A stretch of DNA of 64,000 nucleotides, taken from Gari tellinella (Eukaryota > Mollusca > Bivalvia > Cardiida > Psammobiidae). The translations under genes were made by a program, and so were the position numbers. Location of the stretch: the NCBI GenBank assembly GCA_922989275.2, contig OV277859.1:87478198-87542197 (forward strand). The letters are read 5' to 3'. Every line of letters starts with the position of its first letter. Position 1 is the first letter of the stretch. This document shows, in pieces, positions 41,377 to 51,316 of the stretch. The notes beneath the pieces were generated by a model. That model was not told the origin of the DNA. It saw only the letters and a list, made by a program, of their open reading frames with translations, and did not search any database.

Positions 41377-41808
41377 CAGTAAAACCTTTCCATTACGACC
41401 ACTAAAACCAAGGTCAATTGATTGTATAAAGCAAGGTCAGAGTTCCAGATAAGGGGGGTAATTCAAAAATTAAAATCTTTATTTCTGCTTTAAACCCTAT
41501 GGTGTCACTACTCATTAGAATCGTCTCAAAGTGACGATTCTAATGAGTAGTAACAACATAGGATTTAGTGCTGAAATAAGTGAGAAAATGATGGATTTGT
41601 TCTGTTTACTCCCCCTTATCTGGAACCCTGCAAAGTGACAGTAAAACAGAAAGCTCCTTTAGGAGCTTTCTGTTTTACTGTCACCTTGCTTTAAGCAGTC
41701 ACCTGCCGTAAACACCTGATATTAACAATTAAGTAACGTAAGCAGTCACCTGTCATAAACACCTACTAGTTCACATAATTCAGTGGTGGTAGTAGACAGG
41801 TATTACTG
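41377..41808. mobile_element. TA-1 element split by CAGG-1
   Basis: TA-flanked, CAGTAAAACCTTTCCATTAC to GTAGTAGACAGGTATTACTG. The h1 left arm is interrupted at GCAAGGT/CAAAGTGACAG. A part of the right flank (GCAGTCACCTGYCRTAAACACCT) is duplicated. Confidence 0.8.
41438..41630. mobile_element. CAGG-1 nested in the TA-1 hairpin arm
   Basis: 193 bp, CAGAGTTCCAGATAAGGGGG to CCCCCTTATCTGGAACCCTG. The core palindrome CATTAGAATCGTC/GACGATTCTAATG is nearly perfect. CAAGGT and CAAAGT at the edges look like a 6-bp target duplication with one change. Confidence 0.85.
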
Positions 41809-42159
41809 TACCAGTCAAGTCAGTAATAGCATGATAAAGGTTAATACAAGATTAAAGTAGCTGAGAACGGCAGCTGTTTGTACTAAATTTACTGATTAAA
41901 CTTGGAAAATGTCATTAGATTTGTCCCAATCACCATTATACATTCCATCGTTTGTTTAACAGCCAATGAATAGGTGAATTAGCAGTATTAAGACAGATGG
42001 CAGCTTAAAACAGGAAAAAATTAAAAGCAGAAAACTACAGTAAGAGCATTCTGCTTCACTTTTCTTCTGCATTGTCTTACAAGATATCTAAACTTCTTAA
42101 AAGAATGGTCTGAGCTCTCTTATCACAAAGTAATAAGTTAATAGAAACTGTGCCATGTG
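41809..42159. other. Spacer with a decayed hairpin
   Basis: ATGGCAGCTTAAAACAGGA with GCATTCTGCTTCACTTTTC (41994-42075) is an eroded h1. Otherwise nothing. Confidence 0.5.
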
Positions 42160-42410
42160 TTAACCCATTACTCCTTATTTTGACTTTTTATGCCTTTAAT
42201 TTATTCCTCCACTGAAGAAAATGATTCCACTTTATTCAGCCATAAATTTGAAGCATCAGAAATTTTCTTTTTATCCTAGTCGATGGTAGCTTAAAGCAGG
42301 ATGAAAGTAAATCAGAATGCACCTTAAGGTGCATTCTGCTTTACTTTCAACTTGCTTTAAGTTGTCACCTGTCTTAAAAACTAGAGACAGGCTATGGGGT
42401 AACGGGTTAA
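42160..42410 (-). mobile_element. TTAA-1 element
   Basis: 251 bp, TTAACCCATTACTCCTTATT to GGGGTAACGGGTTAA, h1 apex GCACCTTAAGGTGC. Confidence 0.88.
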
Positions 42411-42496
42411 CTAACCAGGGTGACAAAATTTAAGTTTTTTTCATAACTTTCTTTCTATCCCTAATCCTTACAGTGCTGCAAACAAATATTATACAA

Positions 42497-42752
42497 CAGG
42501 GCTGCCATTTCTCCGGATTTTTCCTAAATCTTCGGATTTTTTTCTAGTACATAGTAACTTAAAGCAGGCTGAAAGTAAAGCAGAATGCGCCTTAAGGCGC
42601 ATTCTGCTTTACTTCCAGCCTGCTATAAGTAGTCACATGCCAACAAAACTAGAAATAGGCTATGGGTTAAAGGTACGATTCGTAAAATCACACTTGAAAA
42701 AATGCAAATTTGGAAATCTTAGGATTTTTCATGTCAACTTATGGCAGCCCTG
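42497..42752. mobile_element. CAGG-3 element carrying an h1 palindrome
   Basis: CAGGGCTGCCATTTCTCCGG at the left and ATGGCAGCCCTG at the right; ATACAA is repeated on both flanks. The interior is an h1 palindrome plus a TTAA-1 alpha side (CTAGAAATAGGCTATGGGTTAA), but no TTAA-1 beta end. A third terminal type with h1 in the middle. Confidence 0.75.
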
Positions 42753-42759
42753 ATACAAC

Positions 42760-43026
42760 TTTTGCAAACAGTGTAGACCCATTTCAGAGGGCTGGCTCTG
42801 CACTATTTTAGATACATATAAACAATTTTGGAACACATCCCTTGAGAGAGTCCATATAAATAAAAGGACATGTCCAATTGAGAATATAGCATGGGTTAAA
42901 CACAAACTATCATCAGATTCTATACCCTTAGAGTAAATGCCATTTTCTAAAGTTATATTGTCACTGGGAACATGCAATAGACACATTCTTCTTTGTCATT
43001 GAATACATACATTCAAGGTCACAAAC
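42760..43026. other. Spacer with a broken h3 arm
   Basis: GCAAACAGTGTAGACCC followed by AGAGGGCTGGCTCTGCACTA; no other structure. Confidence 0.5.
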
Positions 43027-44310
43027 CAGAGCTCGAGATAAGGGCAACTTTTCCAAAACTTAAATCTTTATTTCTGCATTAAATTCTATGTTGTCACTAC
43101 TCATTAAAATTGTCTCTTCGAAACGATTCTAATGAATAGTGACACCATAAGATTTGGTGCTGAAATAAGAGAGAAAATGTTGGATTTGTTAAGTTAACTC
43201 CCTCTTATCTCAGTGCCCCAGATAAGCTGCGTATCGGCGTATTTTACGCATTAAAGATAGCCAAATACGCTTTGAAAATCAATTCAGTGCGTATCAATTA
43301 CGCAAGCTTTTTATGAAATACGCTACCGTATTACCGTAGATGCGTACAAAAAAACCCAATCTAAGCTGATTTCGCTAACGGCTTCCAGTTTCATTTTCTT
43401 CGAAAATCGTTACTGATTGCAACATCTTTTTTGCTAGGCGCAATGCGGAAATAGATGAGGCATTCCGAATGTTTGTTTTTCTGCTCTTTATCTCCATAAG
43501 CGCCTCGATAACTTGTTCAACTAGTCTAATTGACACTAGTTTTCGCGGTTTCTGTTTCTGTTAAAATGTCGCGCTGCGACCGAAAGTGTTAGTAAAACGT
43601 CCATTTGGGCTTTTAAAACCAACATTTTTATGTTATTTTCAATCGGAATCGAAGATTTCCTAAGCCAGTATAGTAAAGCTACTATTATAGATCGATCGGC
43701 GGTGGATAAATCAGAATCACGAGCAGAGTAAAACAATTTACGCACAGTGTTCGTGTGCAAGAAGAGGCATTTTAGCAGTGAAAAAAAACTCCCCCCCTGG
43801 TAAGATATACACGGAAATCAGCGAAAACGTGTATACTGCACTAAATTTAAGTATAACAATGTGTAGGCAGGAGACTAAATGCAGAGGCAAGGACTGATGA
43901 ATGCTGAAAATTGAAAAGTTAATTGTTAGATAATTGCCTGTATTAAACTGTTAGACTAGCTACAGATTTAAATATCTGAACATCACTTACAAACAACAGT
44001 GAGTGTTATGTCTGCAGTTGAATTTTACAAGACCAGCATTACATGAAGTTCCATTTACAATATTCCAGTATAGTTTTTTCTTTTCTATATATAAACGGCA
44101 TACCTTTATATAATAAGATTAATGGATGCTTATTAATACTTAAGAATACCACAATTTTCACTTTGTAAGAGCTTTTTTCAGCGACAAGAGTTACGAAAAT
44201 CAGCCGGTACTCTATTAATTTTCATTTCACTCTATTAATTTGAAAGAGAGGAGTGAAGTACCCTATTTACCAATTTCTTATCTGGGGCACTGTATCTATA
44301 AAGAGCTCTG
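43027..44310. mobile_element. CAGG-1 element split by CAGG-2
   Basis: CAGAGCTCGAGATAAGGGCA to CCCTCTTATCT, then the insert, then TATCTATAAAGAGCTCTG. Core palindrome around GTCTCTTCGAAACGATTC. Confidence 0.75.
43211..44292. mobile_element. CAGG-2 element, 1,082 bp, 5-bp TSD
   Basis: CAGTGCCCCAGATAAGCTGC and its inverse CTTATCTGGGGCACTG lie between TATCT duplications (43206-43210, 44293-44297). GCGTATCGGCGTATTTTACG repeats mark the left interior. A 74-codon minus-strand frame (43536-43760) shows no domain I know. Its ends resemble CAGG-1, so the two may share a transposase. Confidence 0.8.
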
Positions 44311-44413
44311 ACAATAGTTTCCATCTTGAGCAGGCTCTACTAGGTGAGAGACTTAGTGAGGTCTGATCTTGATCCAAACTTTCCATTAAAACATGTCTTC
44401 TGCACTCCAAGGG

Positions 44414-44419
44414 TTTAAT
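44414..44419 (-). terminator. TMEM65: Possible polyadenylation signal of TMEM65
   Basis: ATTAAA on the minus strand, about 110 bp after the stop codon. No AATAAA is nearer. Weak evidence. Confidence 0.3.
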
Positions 44420-44528
44420 CAATCCAAAACAAACTGAGTAACAGCACACAACTTTCCTCCTACTGTTGGGGGGGCTTTCGCTGGTTGCTATGGGCACTAC
44501 TATGGCAACAGATACATTGACAGTTTCA

Positions 44529-44645
44529 TCAAGATGGTTCGTCCTTTTCGTTCTTTTTCTCATCCTTTTTAGGGGGCTTTTTCTTGGACCACAGAAGAGG
44601 AACCATGCCAAGAATACACCCTATAGAAACACCAATAGCTTTACC
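44529..44645 (-). CDS. TMEM65: TMEM65, last coding exon
   Basis: Minus-strand exon after the acceptor TTATCTTATTTTCAG, encoding GKAIGVSIGCILGMVPLLW then a lysine/glutamate-rich tail and stop TGA (44529-44531). The hydrophobic segment matches the last membrane span of TMEM65 (GKAVGVTIGCILGMFPL in vertebrates, from memory). TMEM65 is an inner mitochondrial membrane protein linked to Na+-dependent Ca2+ efflux. The preceding exon ends on a codon boundary (AAC CTT), and this one starts with GGT, so phases agree. Two long overlapping open frames in other phases are shadows. Confidence 0.9.
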   Translation of the reverse strand, partial: GKAIGVSIGCILGMVPLLWSKKKPPKKDEKKNEKDEPS

Positions 44646-44683
44646 CTGAAAATAAGATAATAAAGATAGAAACAAGGAAAACA

Positions 44684-44870
44684 TATGAGCTGTGCCATGA
44701 CATAGGTTAACCTGTCTTATTGCATTGCAACATTATACAGACCAAGCACCGTTGTCCTCCCTGAGGCTCTGTATCTGAGTTTGGTCTATATCCCCAAATA
44801 CCGTATATAATACAACTACATAAAATGCTTTAGATGCATGTGGGTGTCTAACAGTGTAGATCCAGACAAG
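44684..44870. mobile_element. Partial GCCATGCCATGAC-type element
   Basis: Matches 2100-2300 (GTGCCATGACATAGG, CTTATTGCATTGCAACATT, GGCTCTGTATCTGAGTTTGG); the right arm is lost. It begins 38 bp upstream of the TMEM65 acceptor. Confidence 0.7.
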
Positions 44871-44929
44871 CTGTCGCATCTTTGACTCGGTGGCTTGAAC
44901 ATGCAACATGAGAAATATTTCCTGTAGCC

Positions 44930-45432
44930 AATCAGATAGTAGCTTAAAGCAGGAGGCTGAAAGTAAAGTAGAATGCACCTCAAGGCGCATTCTGCTTCAC
45001 TTTCTAAAGCAGGCTGAAAGTAAAGCAGAATGTACCTCAAGGCGCATTCTGCTTCACTTTTTAAAGCAGGCTGAAAGTAAAGCAGAATGCACCTTAAGGC
45101 GCATTCTGCTTCATTTTCTAAAGCAGGCTGAAAGTAAAGCAGAATGCACCTCAAGGCGCATTCTGCTTCACTTTCTAAAGCAGGCTGAAAGTAAAGCAGA
45201 ATGCACCTCAAGGCGCATTCTGCTTCACTTTTTAAAGCAGGCTGAAAGTAAAGCAGAATGCACCTTAAGGCGCATTCTGCTTTACTTTCAACCTGCTTTA
45301 AACTACTATCTTCTGGATATAGAACATTTTACATATAGGATATATTTAAAACTGAGTAAATTGGAACTATTTTACTCAGTGGAGGAATAAATGAATGGCG
45401 TAAAAAGGCGTATTTATGCGGTAATGGGTTAA
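44930..45432 (-). mobile_element. TTAA-1 element with expanded palindrome array
   Basis: GAAATATTTCCTGTAGCC starts a truncated side; the right end GAATGGCGTAAAAAGGCG to GCGGTAATGGGTTAA is a normal beta end. The h1 centre has been amplified into a six-unit array. Confidence 0.8.
44947..45300 (+). repeat. 57-bp tandem array of h1 palindromes
   Basis: Units begin AAAGCAGGCTGAAAGTAAAG; five repeats step by exactly 57 bp from about 45004 to 45232, preceded by one longer first unit. Each is a palindrome (apex CCTYAAGG). Units 1-5 share GCTTCACTTT or GCTTCATTTT in the right arm; the last keeps GCTTTACTTTCAACC. Because 57 is a multiple of three, open frames of 160 (+) and 131 (-) codons result, with a 19-residue repeat (LKQAESKAECTSRRILLHF). 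I judge these not to be proteins. Confidence 0.92.
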
Positions 45433-45865
45433 AGAACTTCTGTTGAAGTCAGGGGAAAAACATTTTTTATGTTCCTCACTGTGCTATTATCTCACAATAT
45501 GGCAAGTTGACATTAAAGCGTGCTACAACGGTGTCTTGTCTAGTAAAATGTACAATTTCAACATATCTGTCTGAAACTGATTGCAGAAACAACATTTATG
45601 TAAATTTCAAACGCTTTGTATCATGAACAAATCTTCAATTTATTTGATGTCTGACCTGGAATCAGTAACCAGACTTATAATTTGCAAATGCAAGTCAAGT
45701 TGGGCTTAGCATGATAAGGGCAAACGAGATGTTGCTAAGCAACACTTTAAATTTTCGATACATTTACTGCAGAAATGTTCTCTTTTTCAGGAGGATTGGT
45801 TCCCTTGCTGTTAGTGAACTAAAATGACATCTAAGGTGGCGAATACATGCAAAAACCTGGGATTA
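45433..45865. other. TMEM65 intron spacer
   Basis: No element or exon recognised. Confidence 0.5.
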
Positions 45866-46217
45866 CAGTGCTCCCTCCCTACAACCACTTTCCAAACAAC
45901 GATTCCCCCCTTACAACAACGCTTGCAGCTGTTCCCCAAACAAGAAAATAAATAATGTCCAACCTTTTCTATCGCCTACATAAAATGGTCCTCTGCCGTT
46001 TTTCTCAGTCACATATTGGACATTTTGACAGATAAAAATATATTAACAAGTGACAAACAACTTGAATCCAGATCAGACGCCCCATTACCAGGCATCTGAT
46101 CTTCATTCTAGCTGTTTGCAAAAGTAAGCCAATATGTTCCTCCCTATAACGACTCCCTCCCAACAACACATACAATCTTTTTCTCCCAATGGGTGCTGCT
46201 GTACAGAGGGAGCACTG
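45866..46217. mobile_element. TA-2 element with h2 palindrome
   Basis: 352 bp in TA flanks, CAGTGCTCCCTCCCTACAAC to GTACAGAGGGAGCACTG. Palindrome AATCCAGATCAGACGCCCC with GGCATCTGATCTTCATT near 46073-46112. Confidence 0.82.
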
Positions 46218-46277
46218 TATTTCAAAGACACATCTCAGCAATGAGAGAACATGTGCACAGTAAAACCTGACCCCAAG

Positions 46278-46432
46278 GTTATGTATAAAGCTAATTTGAG
46301 TTAAGTCTGAAATCATTCTCAAGCATTTGATCGGTCAGATTTGAGTTTTTGCTACTTAGAGCAAAAACTCAAATCTGACCAATCAAATTCTTAAGAACAA
46401 TTTCAGACTCAACTCAAAAGTTTTATAACCTG
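46278..46432. repeat. Long palindrome, TTGATTGGTCAGATTTGAG family
   Basis: About 70-nt arms: GGTTATGTATAAAGCTAATT... to ...AAGTTTTATAACC, apex TTTTTGCTACTTAGAGCAAAAA. A related copy lies at 52086-52257. Ends and target duplication not resolved. Confidence 0.8.
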
Positions 46433-46458
46433 GGACAACGGAGCATTACAAACCGAAT

Positions 46459-46667
46459 ATCACCACAGTGTGTGATCCGGGGTCTTGTATCAGTTCGAGT
46501 TGGTTGTGCAATCCAGATCTCATGAGAGGCGCAGCCTCGAGTGTGATCTGGATTACACAACCAACTCGAACTGATACAAGACCCCGGATCACTACGCCTC
46601 TCGTGAGATCTGGATTACACAACCAACTCGAACTGATACAAGACCCCGGATCACACACTGTGGTGAT
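46459..46667. repeat. Three-arm inverted repeat
   Basis: 72-nt arms at 46459-46530 and 46596-46667 are near-perfect reverse complements (ATCACCACAGTGTGTGATCC at the outer edge). The 65-bp spacer contains a third, direct copy of most of the right arm (46541-46592). Overlapping open frames of 70-73 codons on both strands are artefacts. Confidence 0.9.
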
Positions 46668-46669
46668 GT

Positions 46670-47260
46670 TCCTTTTATTATATACCTAAACTGTTTGGGA
46701 CCAGATCTAGATCTATATATTGTTCAACCGAATAATCACATATACGCATACATGTAGGCCCCTGTATGTTAAATATCCTGAGTTCTATGCAAAACTATTT
46801 ATGGAAGTCATGTGACCACCAATAAATTACGTCATTATTTTTTAAAACGTATCACTTTGTTCTCAATTGAATCCGTTATTTAAGAAGTGGCGTTTTGCAA
46901 ATAACGGTCATTTAAGCGTTTCAGAACACGAGTTGAACTGTTTTAAGCTTTATCCTTTGGAGGAAAACATTAGTAAAAGTGGGTGATGTGGGTTATTCAC
47001 GCTTAAAATGGAAATTAACTATTCAAAGTTGACCAATTCTTAGTTTCAACTTTTTTTAAAAATAGCATCGGACCTGGAATTCCGAAACGTCACGCGCAAC
47101 GCTTCTTTATATTAATAGATCGTGCACAACTTGTGTTGCATAAAAGCAGTGACGTCAACATTGTGTAGCATATATGCCATCTGATACGGACCATCTGATA
47201 CGGAAAAAGATTGTATGGCCTGTATTCGCTTGTTTTTAGAATAGGTATATAATAAAGCCA
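46670..47260. other. TMEM65 intron spacer
   Basis: Contains a 13-bp direct repeat CCATCTGATACGG twice near 47180-47205 and little else. Less AT-rich than its surroundings in part. Confidence 0.45.
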
Positions 47261-47267
47261 CTTACAG

Positions 47268-47398
47268 TGTGATCAGGGTCTACATTAGTGGTCATTTTTC
47301 CATATATTGTAAAGAACTAACATAAAATGGTCAATAAGGGACTGGACCTAAATTAGAAACTGGAATTTTTCATTTGAGATTTCTGGAGTTAATGTAAA
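47268..47398. mobile_element. TTAA-3 half element
   Basis: GTGATCAGGGTCTACATTAG is the right h3 arm, followed by ACTGGAATTTTTCATTTGAG and GGAGTTAATG. The left half is absent. Confidence 0.6.
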
Positions 47399-47637
47399 GT
47401 AACAGTAAAGCAGAAAGCTCCTTTATCGTACATTAAGATGTCATCTTTATTTATCACTATCCATGAATCTTTCTTAGAGTGGCTGTTATAGTGGGGGTTC
47501 ACTACATGTATCGCAAGACATTGAAATTTTGTCATTTGGTGGTGTCTGAAACAGGCCCCATGTACTATATTGATAGTGTAATAGACCAATGGTGAATGGG
47601 GCATTGGGGAGAACTCATTGGCAGCTACAGTCAAAAC

Positions 47638-47868
47638 TCTCTAAACCAGACATTTGCGACACAATTTATTTTATGTCTTAACCAGTTATATAGTTACAGG
47701 TGGCAGATCAACAGGTGAAAGCTTAATGCAGGATGAAAGTAAGACAGAAAGCTCCCACAGGGAGCTTTCTGTCTTACTTTTATCCAGCATTAAGCAGTCA
47801 CCTGTACATTGGATTTTGTGGTTTATCATCCCTTCTTCAAGAGTGTCTGACTTAGAGAAGTTTTACTG
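47638..47868. mobile_element. TA-1-related element with variant h1
   Basis: CAGTCAAAACTCTCTAAACC to TTAGAGAAGTTTTACTG in TA flanks. The palindrome AGCTTAATGCAGGATGAAAG with TATCCAGCATTAAGC has apex GCTCCCACAGGGAGC. Confidence 0.8.
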
Positions 47869-48606
47869 TACATAATTATGGTTTTTGTGAAAGCTTTTTT
47901 TTCTGTGTATCAGACATTCTGTGTATTTTATGAGTAAGGAAACACAATATTGAAGAAGCCTACGAAGCCTCATAAATTTCAGGGCCAAAAAACCCAAAAT
48001 ATCACTGAAATTATTAGCTGATTCACAGCTCTGAGTATCTGCATGGAGGTGTTTTATGCAATGTTTCACCATTATGCTTTACGACAGGAGGCAGTTTTTG
48101 TCAGCAAAATCTGTCATCCACAGCAATACTCAAGTTGAATTATCCAGAACTGCTTTACCTCACTAAAGCAAGACTTGAATGAAATATGCAAACAGTTCGG
48201 ATCCAGATAATTATACCCAAAATATGAAAATACTTTCAAAATAACGATGTAAAAATAAAATTTTGTCTTAACCTCAGGTTTAGATTACCACACATCAAAT
48301 TACACTATCATTTCTGTATTTTAGGCCTGCTTAAATCACTCTGTAAAAATGCACTGTCTCATAGAAAACTGGGTCAAGGGCACAATTTTAATGTCACACG
48401 ATCGACCGTTTTCTAAACAGTTGATGCTAAATTTACTATAGGTCTAGGAAAAGGACATTTTCCACGATCTCTCGTTATTCAAAGACTGAATAAATCTGAA
48501 ACTTTGTGCATGTGAATTCTTAAGAAACAATCTGGTACATCATCTCGTGTAGGTAAAAAGCACAGGACCTGGTATATTGTTTGAAAAAAAATAATCTCAA
48601 TACAAA
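47869..48606. other. TMEM65 intron spacer
   Basis: A lone h2 half arm (GCAAACAGTTCGGATCCAGA near 48188) is the only recognisable piece. Confidence 0.5.
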
Positions 48607-48859
48607 TTAACCCTTTACCTGATAGCATTGTTTCTAGTATTGAAGATATGTGACTACTTAAAGCAGGTTGAAAGTAAAGCAGAATGCGCCGTAAGGCGCA
48701 TTCTGCTTTACTTTCAGCCTGCTTTAAGCTATTAACTGCTAGAATAAGGAAAATATTAGATATGACACATATTCATTACGGTATAATTTGGAACTATTTT
48801 CTTCAGCGGATGAATAAAATGAATGTGCTAAAAGTCGCTTCTATAAGGGAAAGGGTTAA
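48607..48859 (+). mobile_element. TTAA-1 element 57 bp from a TMEM65 exon
   Basis: 253 bp, TTAACCCTTTACCTGATAGC to GGGAAAGGGTTAA; h1 apex GCGCCGTAAGGCGC with strong arms. Confidence 0.88.
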
Positions 48860-48916
48860 ACAGAACTGAGTGAAAAGGACTGTGTGTAATTGTGTGACTT
48901 TACTGTGAATACGTAC

Positions 48917-49022
48917 AAGGTTAGAAGACCATCGTGTGGAAGACATATCTACTTGCTGAGGGGAGAGGGCTGGAGCTCGCACACCAAACTTGCTGGTCAC
49001 AACCTCTACATAGTGAGCCGTT
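48917..49022 (-). CDS. TMEM65: TMEM65, penultimate exon
   Basis: 106-bp exon between acceptor GATTTGTTTGTTTCAG and donor GTACGT. It begins with the last base of a split codon, then reads TAHYVEVVTSKFGVRAPAL and SPQQVDMSSTRWSSNL. The motif PxLxPxQVDMxxTRxSxxL matches the loop before the last membrane span of TMEM65. It joins in phase to 53841-53883 upstream and 44529-44645 downstream. Confidence 0.9.
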
Positions 49023-49044
49023 CTGAAACAAACAAATCACAATA

Positions 49045-49241
49045 CAGTGCTCCAGATAAGAGGGAGTAAATTAAACAACTCCCAATAGTTTCTCTTTCTT
49101 GTCAGCACCAAATCCTATAGTGTAACTTATACTCATTTAAAGAATGATAAAAGATACAATTTTAATGAGTAGTCATACCATATGATTTAATGCAGACATA
49201 AAGATTTTAATTTTTGATTCCCTTATCATTCTGAAGTCCTG
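49045..49241. mobile_element. CAGG-1 element abutting a splice acceptor
   Basis: CAGTGCTCCAGATAAGAGGG to CTTATCATTCTGAAGTCCTG; decayed core ATTTAAAGAATGA/AATTTTAATGAGTAG. It starts 22 bp upstream of the TMEM65 acceptor, so the branch point is probably inside it. Confidence 0.8.
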
Positions 49242-49492
49242 GTAATACATATTTTATGTTGTTCAATAAAACAACAACATGCACCAATTATTGAGATAAT
49301 AAAATATTGAACTTAAGTTAATATTTCTGAAACACTATGACTTCTGCTTGCCAACGTTAAATTCTACCTATTTTATTGACCTCTAAATGACCTTGATCTT
49401 TGTCTGACACGACTCAAGTTGCACTCACTGAGGTTAAGGTGATCTTCAGAGGATAACAGAATTATAAAGCATTCTAAAGTATAATGGCCAAG
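49242..49492. other. TMEM65 intron spacer
   Basis: Nothing recognised. Confidence 0.5.
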
Positions 49493-49728
49493 CCTAACCC
49501 AATATCCCATATAGATTTTATGGCTTTTTATGCCTCTTAGAGGCCCCCCCGACTGAAGAAAATAGTTCCAATTTTAATACAGTAATGAATAGTGCACCAT
49601 AAAAATACTTTCTACATCAAAGCAGACGGTTAAAGTAGGTTGAATGTAAAGCAGAATGTGCCTTATTCTGCTTTATTTTCAACCTGCTTTAAGTGCATGG
49701 TCTCCTGTCTTTGAAACTAGAAACAAAC
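49493..49728 (-). mobile_element. TTAA-1 element, decayed
   Basis: CTAACCCAATATCCCATATAG (beta), h1 remnant GAATGTAAAGCAGAATGTGCC then TTATTCTGCTTTATTTTC, alpha side GAAACTAGAAACAAAC. Confidence 0.65.
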
Positions 49729-50085
49729 GGTCAAGATTGTAATCAGACAGAAAAACCATCAAAGCATTAAGACAGACAGACATGCAGTCAGACCAAAAAT
49801 AAAATGCCTGATAATTGGATGATCAGGTCAATAGAACTAAATTATGGTACCTATAATAGTCAGATCACAACATTGGATTGGGTCAAACTCTGGGATGATA
49901 ACCGATTTACATAAAATATGTTGCCTAAATTGTTTATGTCCTTACTTAAAAGTTGAAGTCACAAACCCTCATTATAAACCCAACCTGTCTTTTTATACTA
50001 TACATGTAAAGCTTATAATGCAACTCTAAGACTTGAAGACCATAAGCTAATTTTCGGTTACTCTTTAAACAAATATTATATTTAT
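49729..50085. other. TMEM65 intron spacer
   Basis: AGACAGACAGACATGCAGTC short repeat; otherwise featureless. Confidence 0.45.
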
Positions 50086-50352
50086 TAGCCTATTACTCAA
50101 TAAATACATATTTTTACCCCTTTAATATATTCTTCCTCTGAAGAACATAGTTCCACTTTATAGTTATAATAGTTATATGAATATGCTCCATATAGGCAAT
50201 ATTCTATATACCCTAGCAGATGGTTACGAGCTTAAAGCAGGTTAAAAGTAAAGCAGAATGTGCACATTCTGCTTTTCTTTCAACTTGCTTCAAGTCACAG
50301 GTCACCTGTCTTCAAAACTAGAAGCAGGCTATGGATCAGTATTATAAAGGGT
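50086..50352 (-). mobile_element. TTAA-1 element, apex deleted
   Basis: Beta end CTATTACTCAATAAATAC; the palindrome reads AGCAGAATGTGCACATTCTGC, that is, the apical CCTTAAGG is missing; alpha side CTAGAAGCAGGCTATGG. Confidence 0.7.
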
Positions 50353-50610
50353 TTTAAGTCTATGCCATGGTTATGAATCTTTAACCCTATATGATCAATA
50401 TGAGTCTATCAAATTTGGAGTAAAATTGATATTTAATTGCATTAAGCCTGATAATATTTCACCATGAACTTGAAAATTCCATGAAATATTTATTAGCAAT
50501 GAAATATATTGGTCCATTGGGTGTTTGTTATTTTCCTAGGAAGAGCCTCGAATACCAGGTTGAAAATTAATGTTTATTATAAGTGCGAGCTTTATATAGC
50601 TATCGTTACC
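50353..50610. other. TMEM65 intron spacer
   Basis: Nothing recognised. Confidence 0.5.
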
Positions 50611-50862
50611 GTAACCCATTACCCCATAAATACATCTTTTTAAGCCTCTAATATATCTCTTCACCGAAGAAAATAGTTCCAATTTATACAGTTGTGAATA
50701 TTTAACATTAGAAATGATGTCTATATTCTAGCAGCTGGCAGCTTAAAACAGGTTGAAAGTAAAGCAGAATGTGCCTTAAGGCACATTCTGCTTTACTTTC
50801 AACCTGCTTTAAGTGGTCACCTGTCTTCAAAACTAGAAATAGGTTATGGGGTATTGGGTTAA
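50611..50862 (-). mobile_element. TTAA-1 element
   Basis: 252 bp, GTAACCCATTACCCCATAAA to GGGGTATTGGGTTAA, h1 apex GTGCCTTAAGGCAC. The 109-codon minus-strand frame here runs through palindrome sequence and is not a gene. Confidence 0.88.
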
Positions 50863-51085
50863 ATAGTATCTTGGTAAAAGAACTTTTGAGGCAACATAAA
50901 TTTATAAAATTCCTGACACACCAATTTTCCCAGGCGAATTTAAAAAAATCCTCTTGATTTCTCCTTGACCTAGAGAAATTTTCAATTTTTCCTTGTTTTT
51001 CCCAGAACTTTCGAACCCTGTGTGAGTCAATTGGCAACCATAGGTAACCCTTTGTGGCATGGTATCCAACAAGTCGGCAAACACT

Positions 51086-51316
51086 TTAACCCTTTACTCC
51101 ATAGTCTGTTTCTGGTTTTGAAGATAGCTAGGTGATCATTTAAAGCAAGTTGATAGTAAAGCAGAATGTGCCATAAGGTTCATTCTGCTTTTCTTTCAAC
51201 CTGTTTTATTAGCTACAATCTGCTGGAATTTAGAAAGCATTTCTTATGATAGTCATAATCATGACTATATAAATTGGAACTAGTTTCTTCAATGGAGGAA
51301 TAAAGTAAATGAGCAA
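51086..51316 (+). mobile_element. TTAA-1 element, right end lost
   Basis: TTAACCCTTTACTCCATAGT, h1 with apex GTGCCATAAGGTTC, beta side stops after GGAGGAATAAAGTAAATG. Confidence 0.75.

Noticed and set aside
44267..44660. 114-residue minus and 64-residue plus open frames
   Set aside because: They overlap the last TMEM65 exon in other phases; the exon frame has family similarity and splice support.
44908..45390. 160-residue repeat protein
   Set aside because: The repeat is a DNA palindrome whose length is a multiple of three; the opposite strand is equally open, and it lies in a TMEM65 intron.
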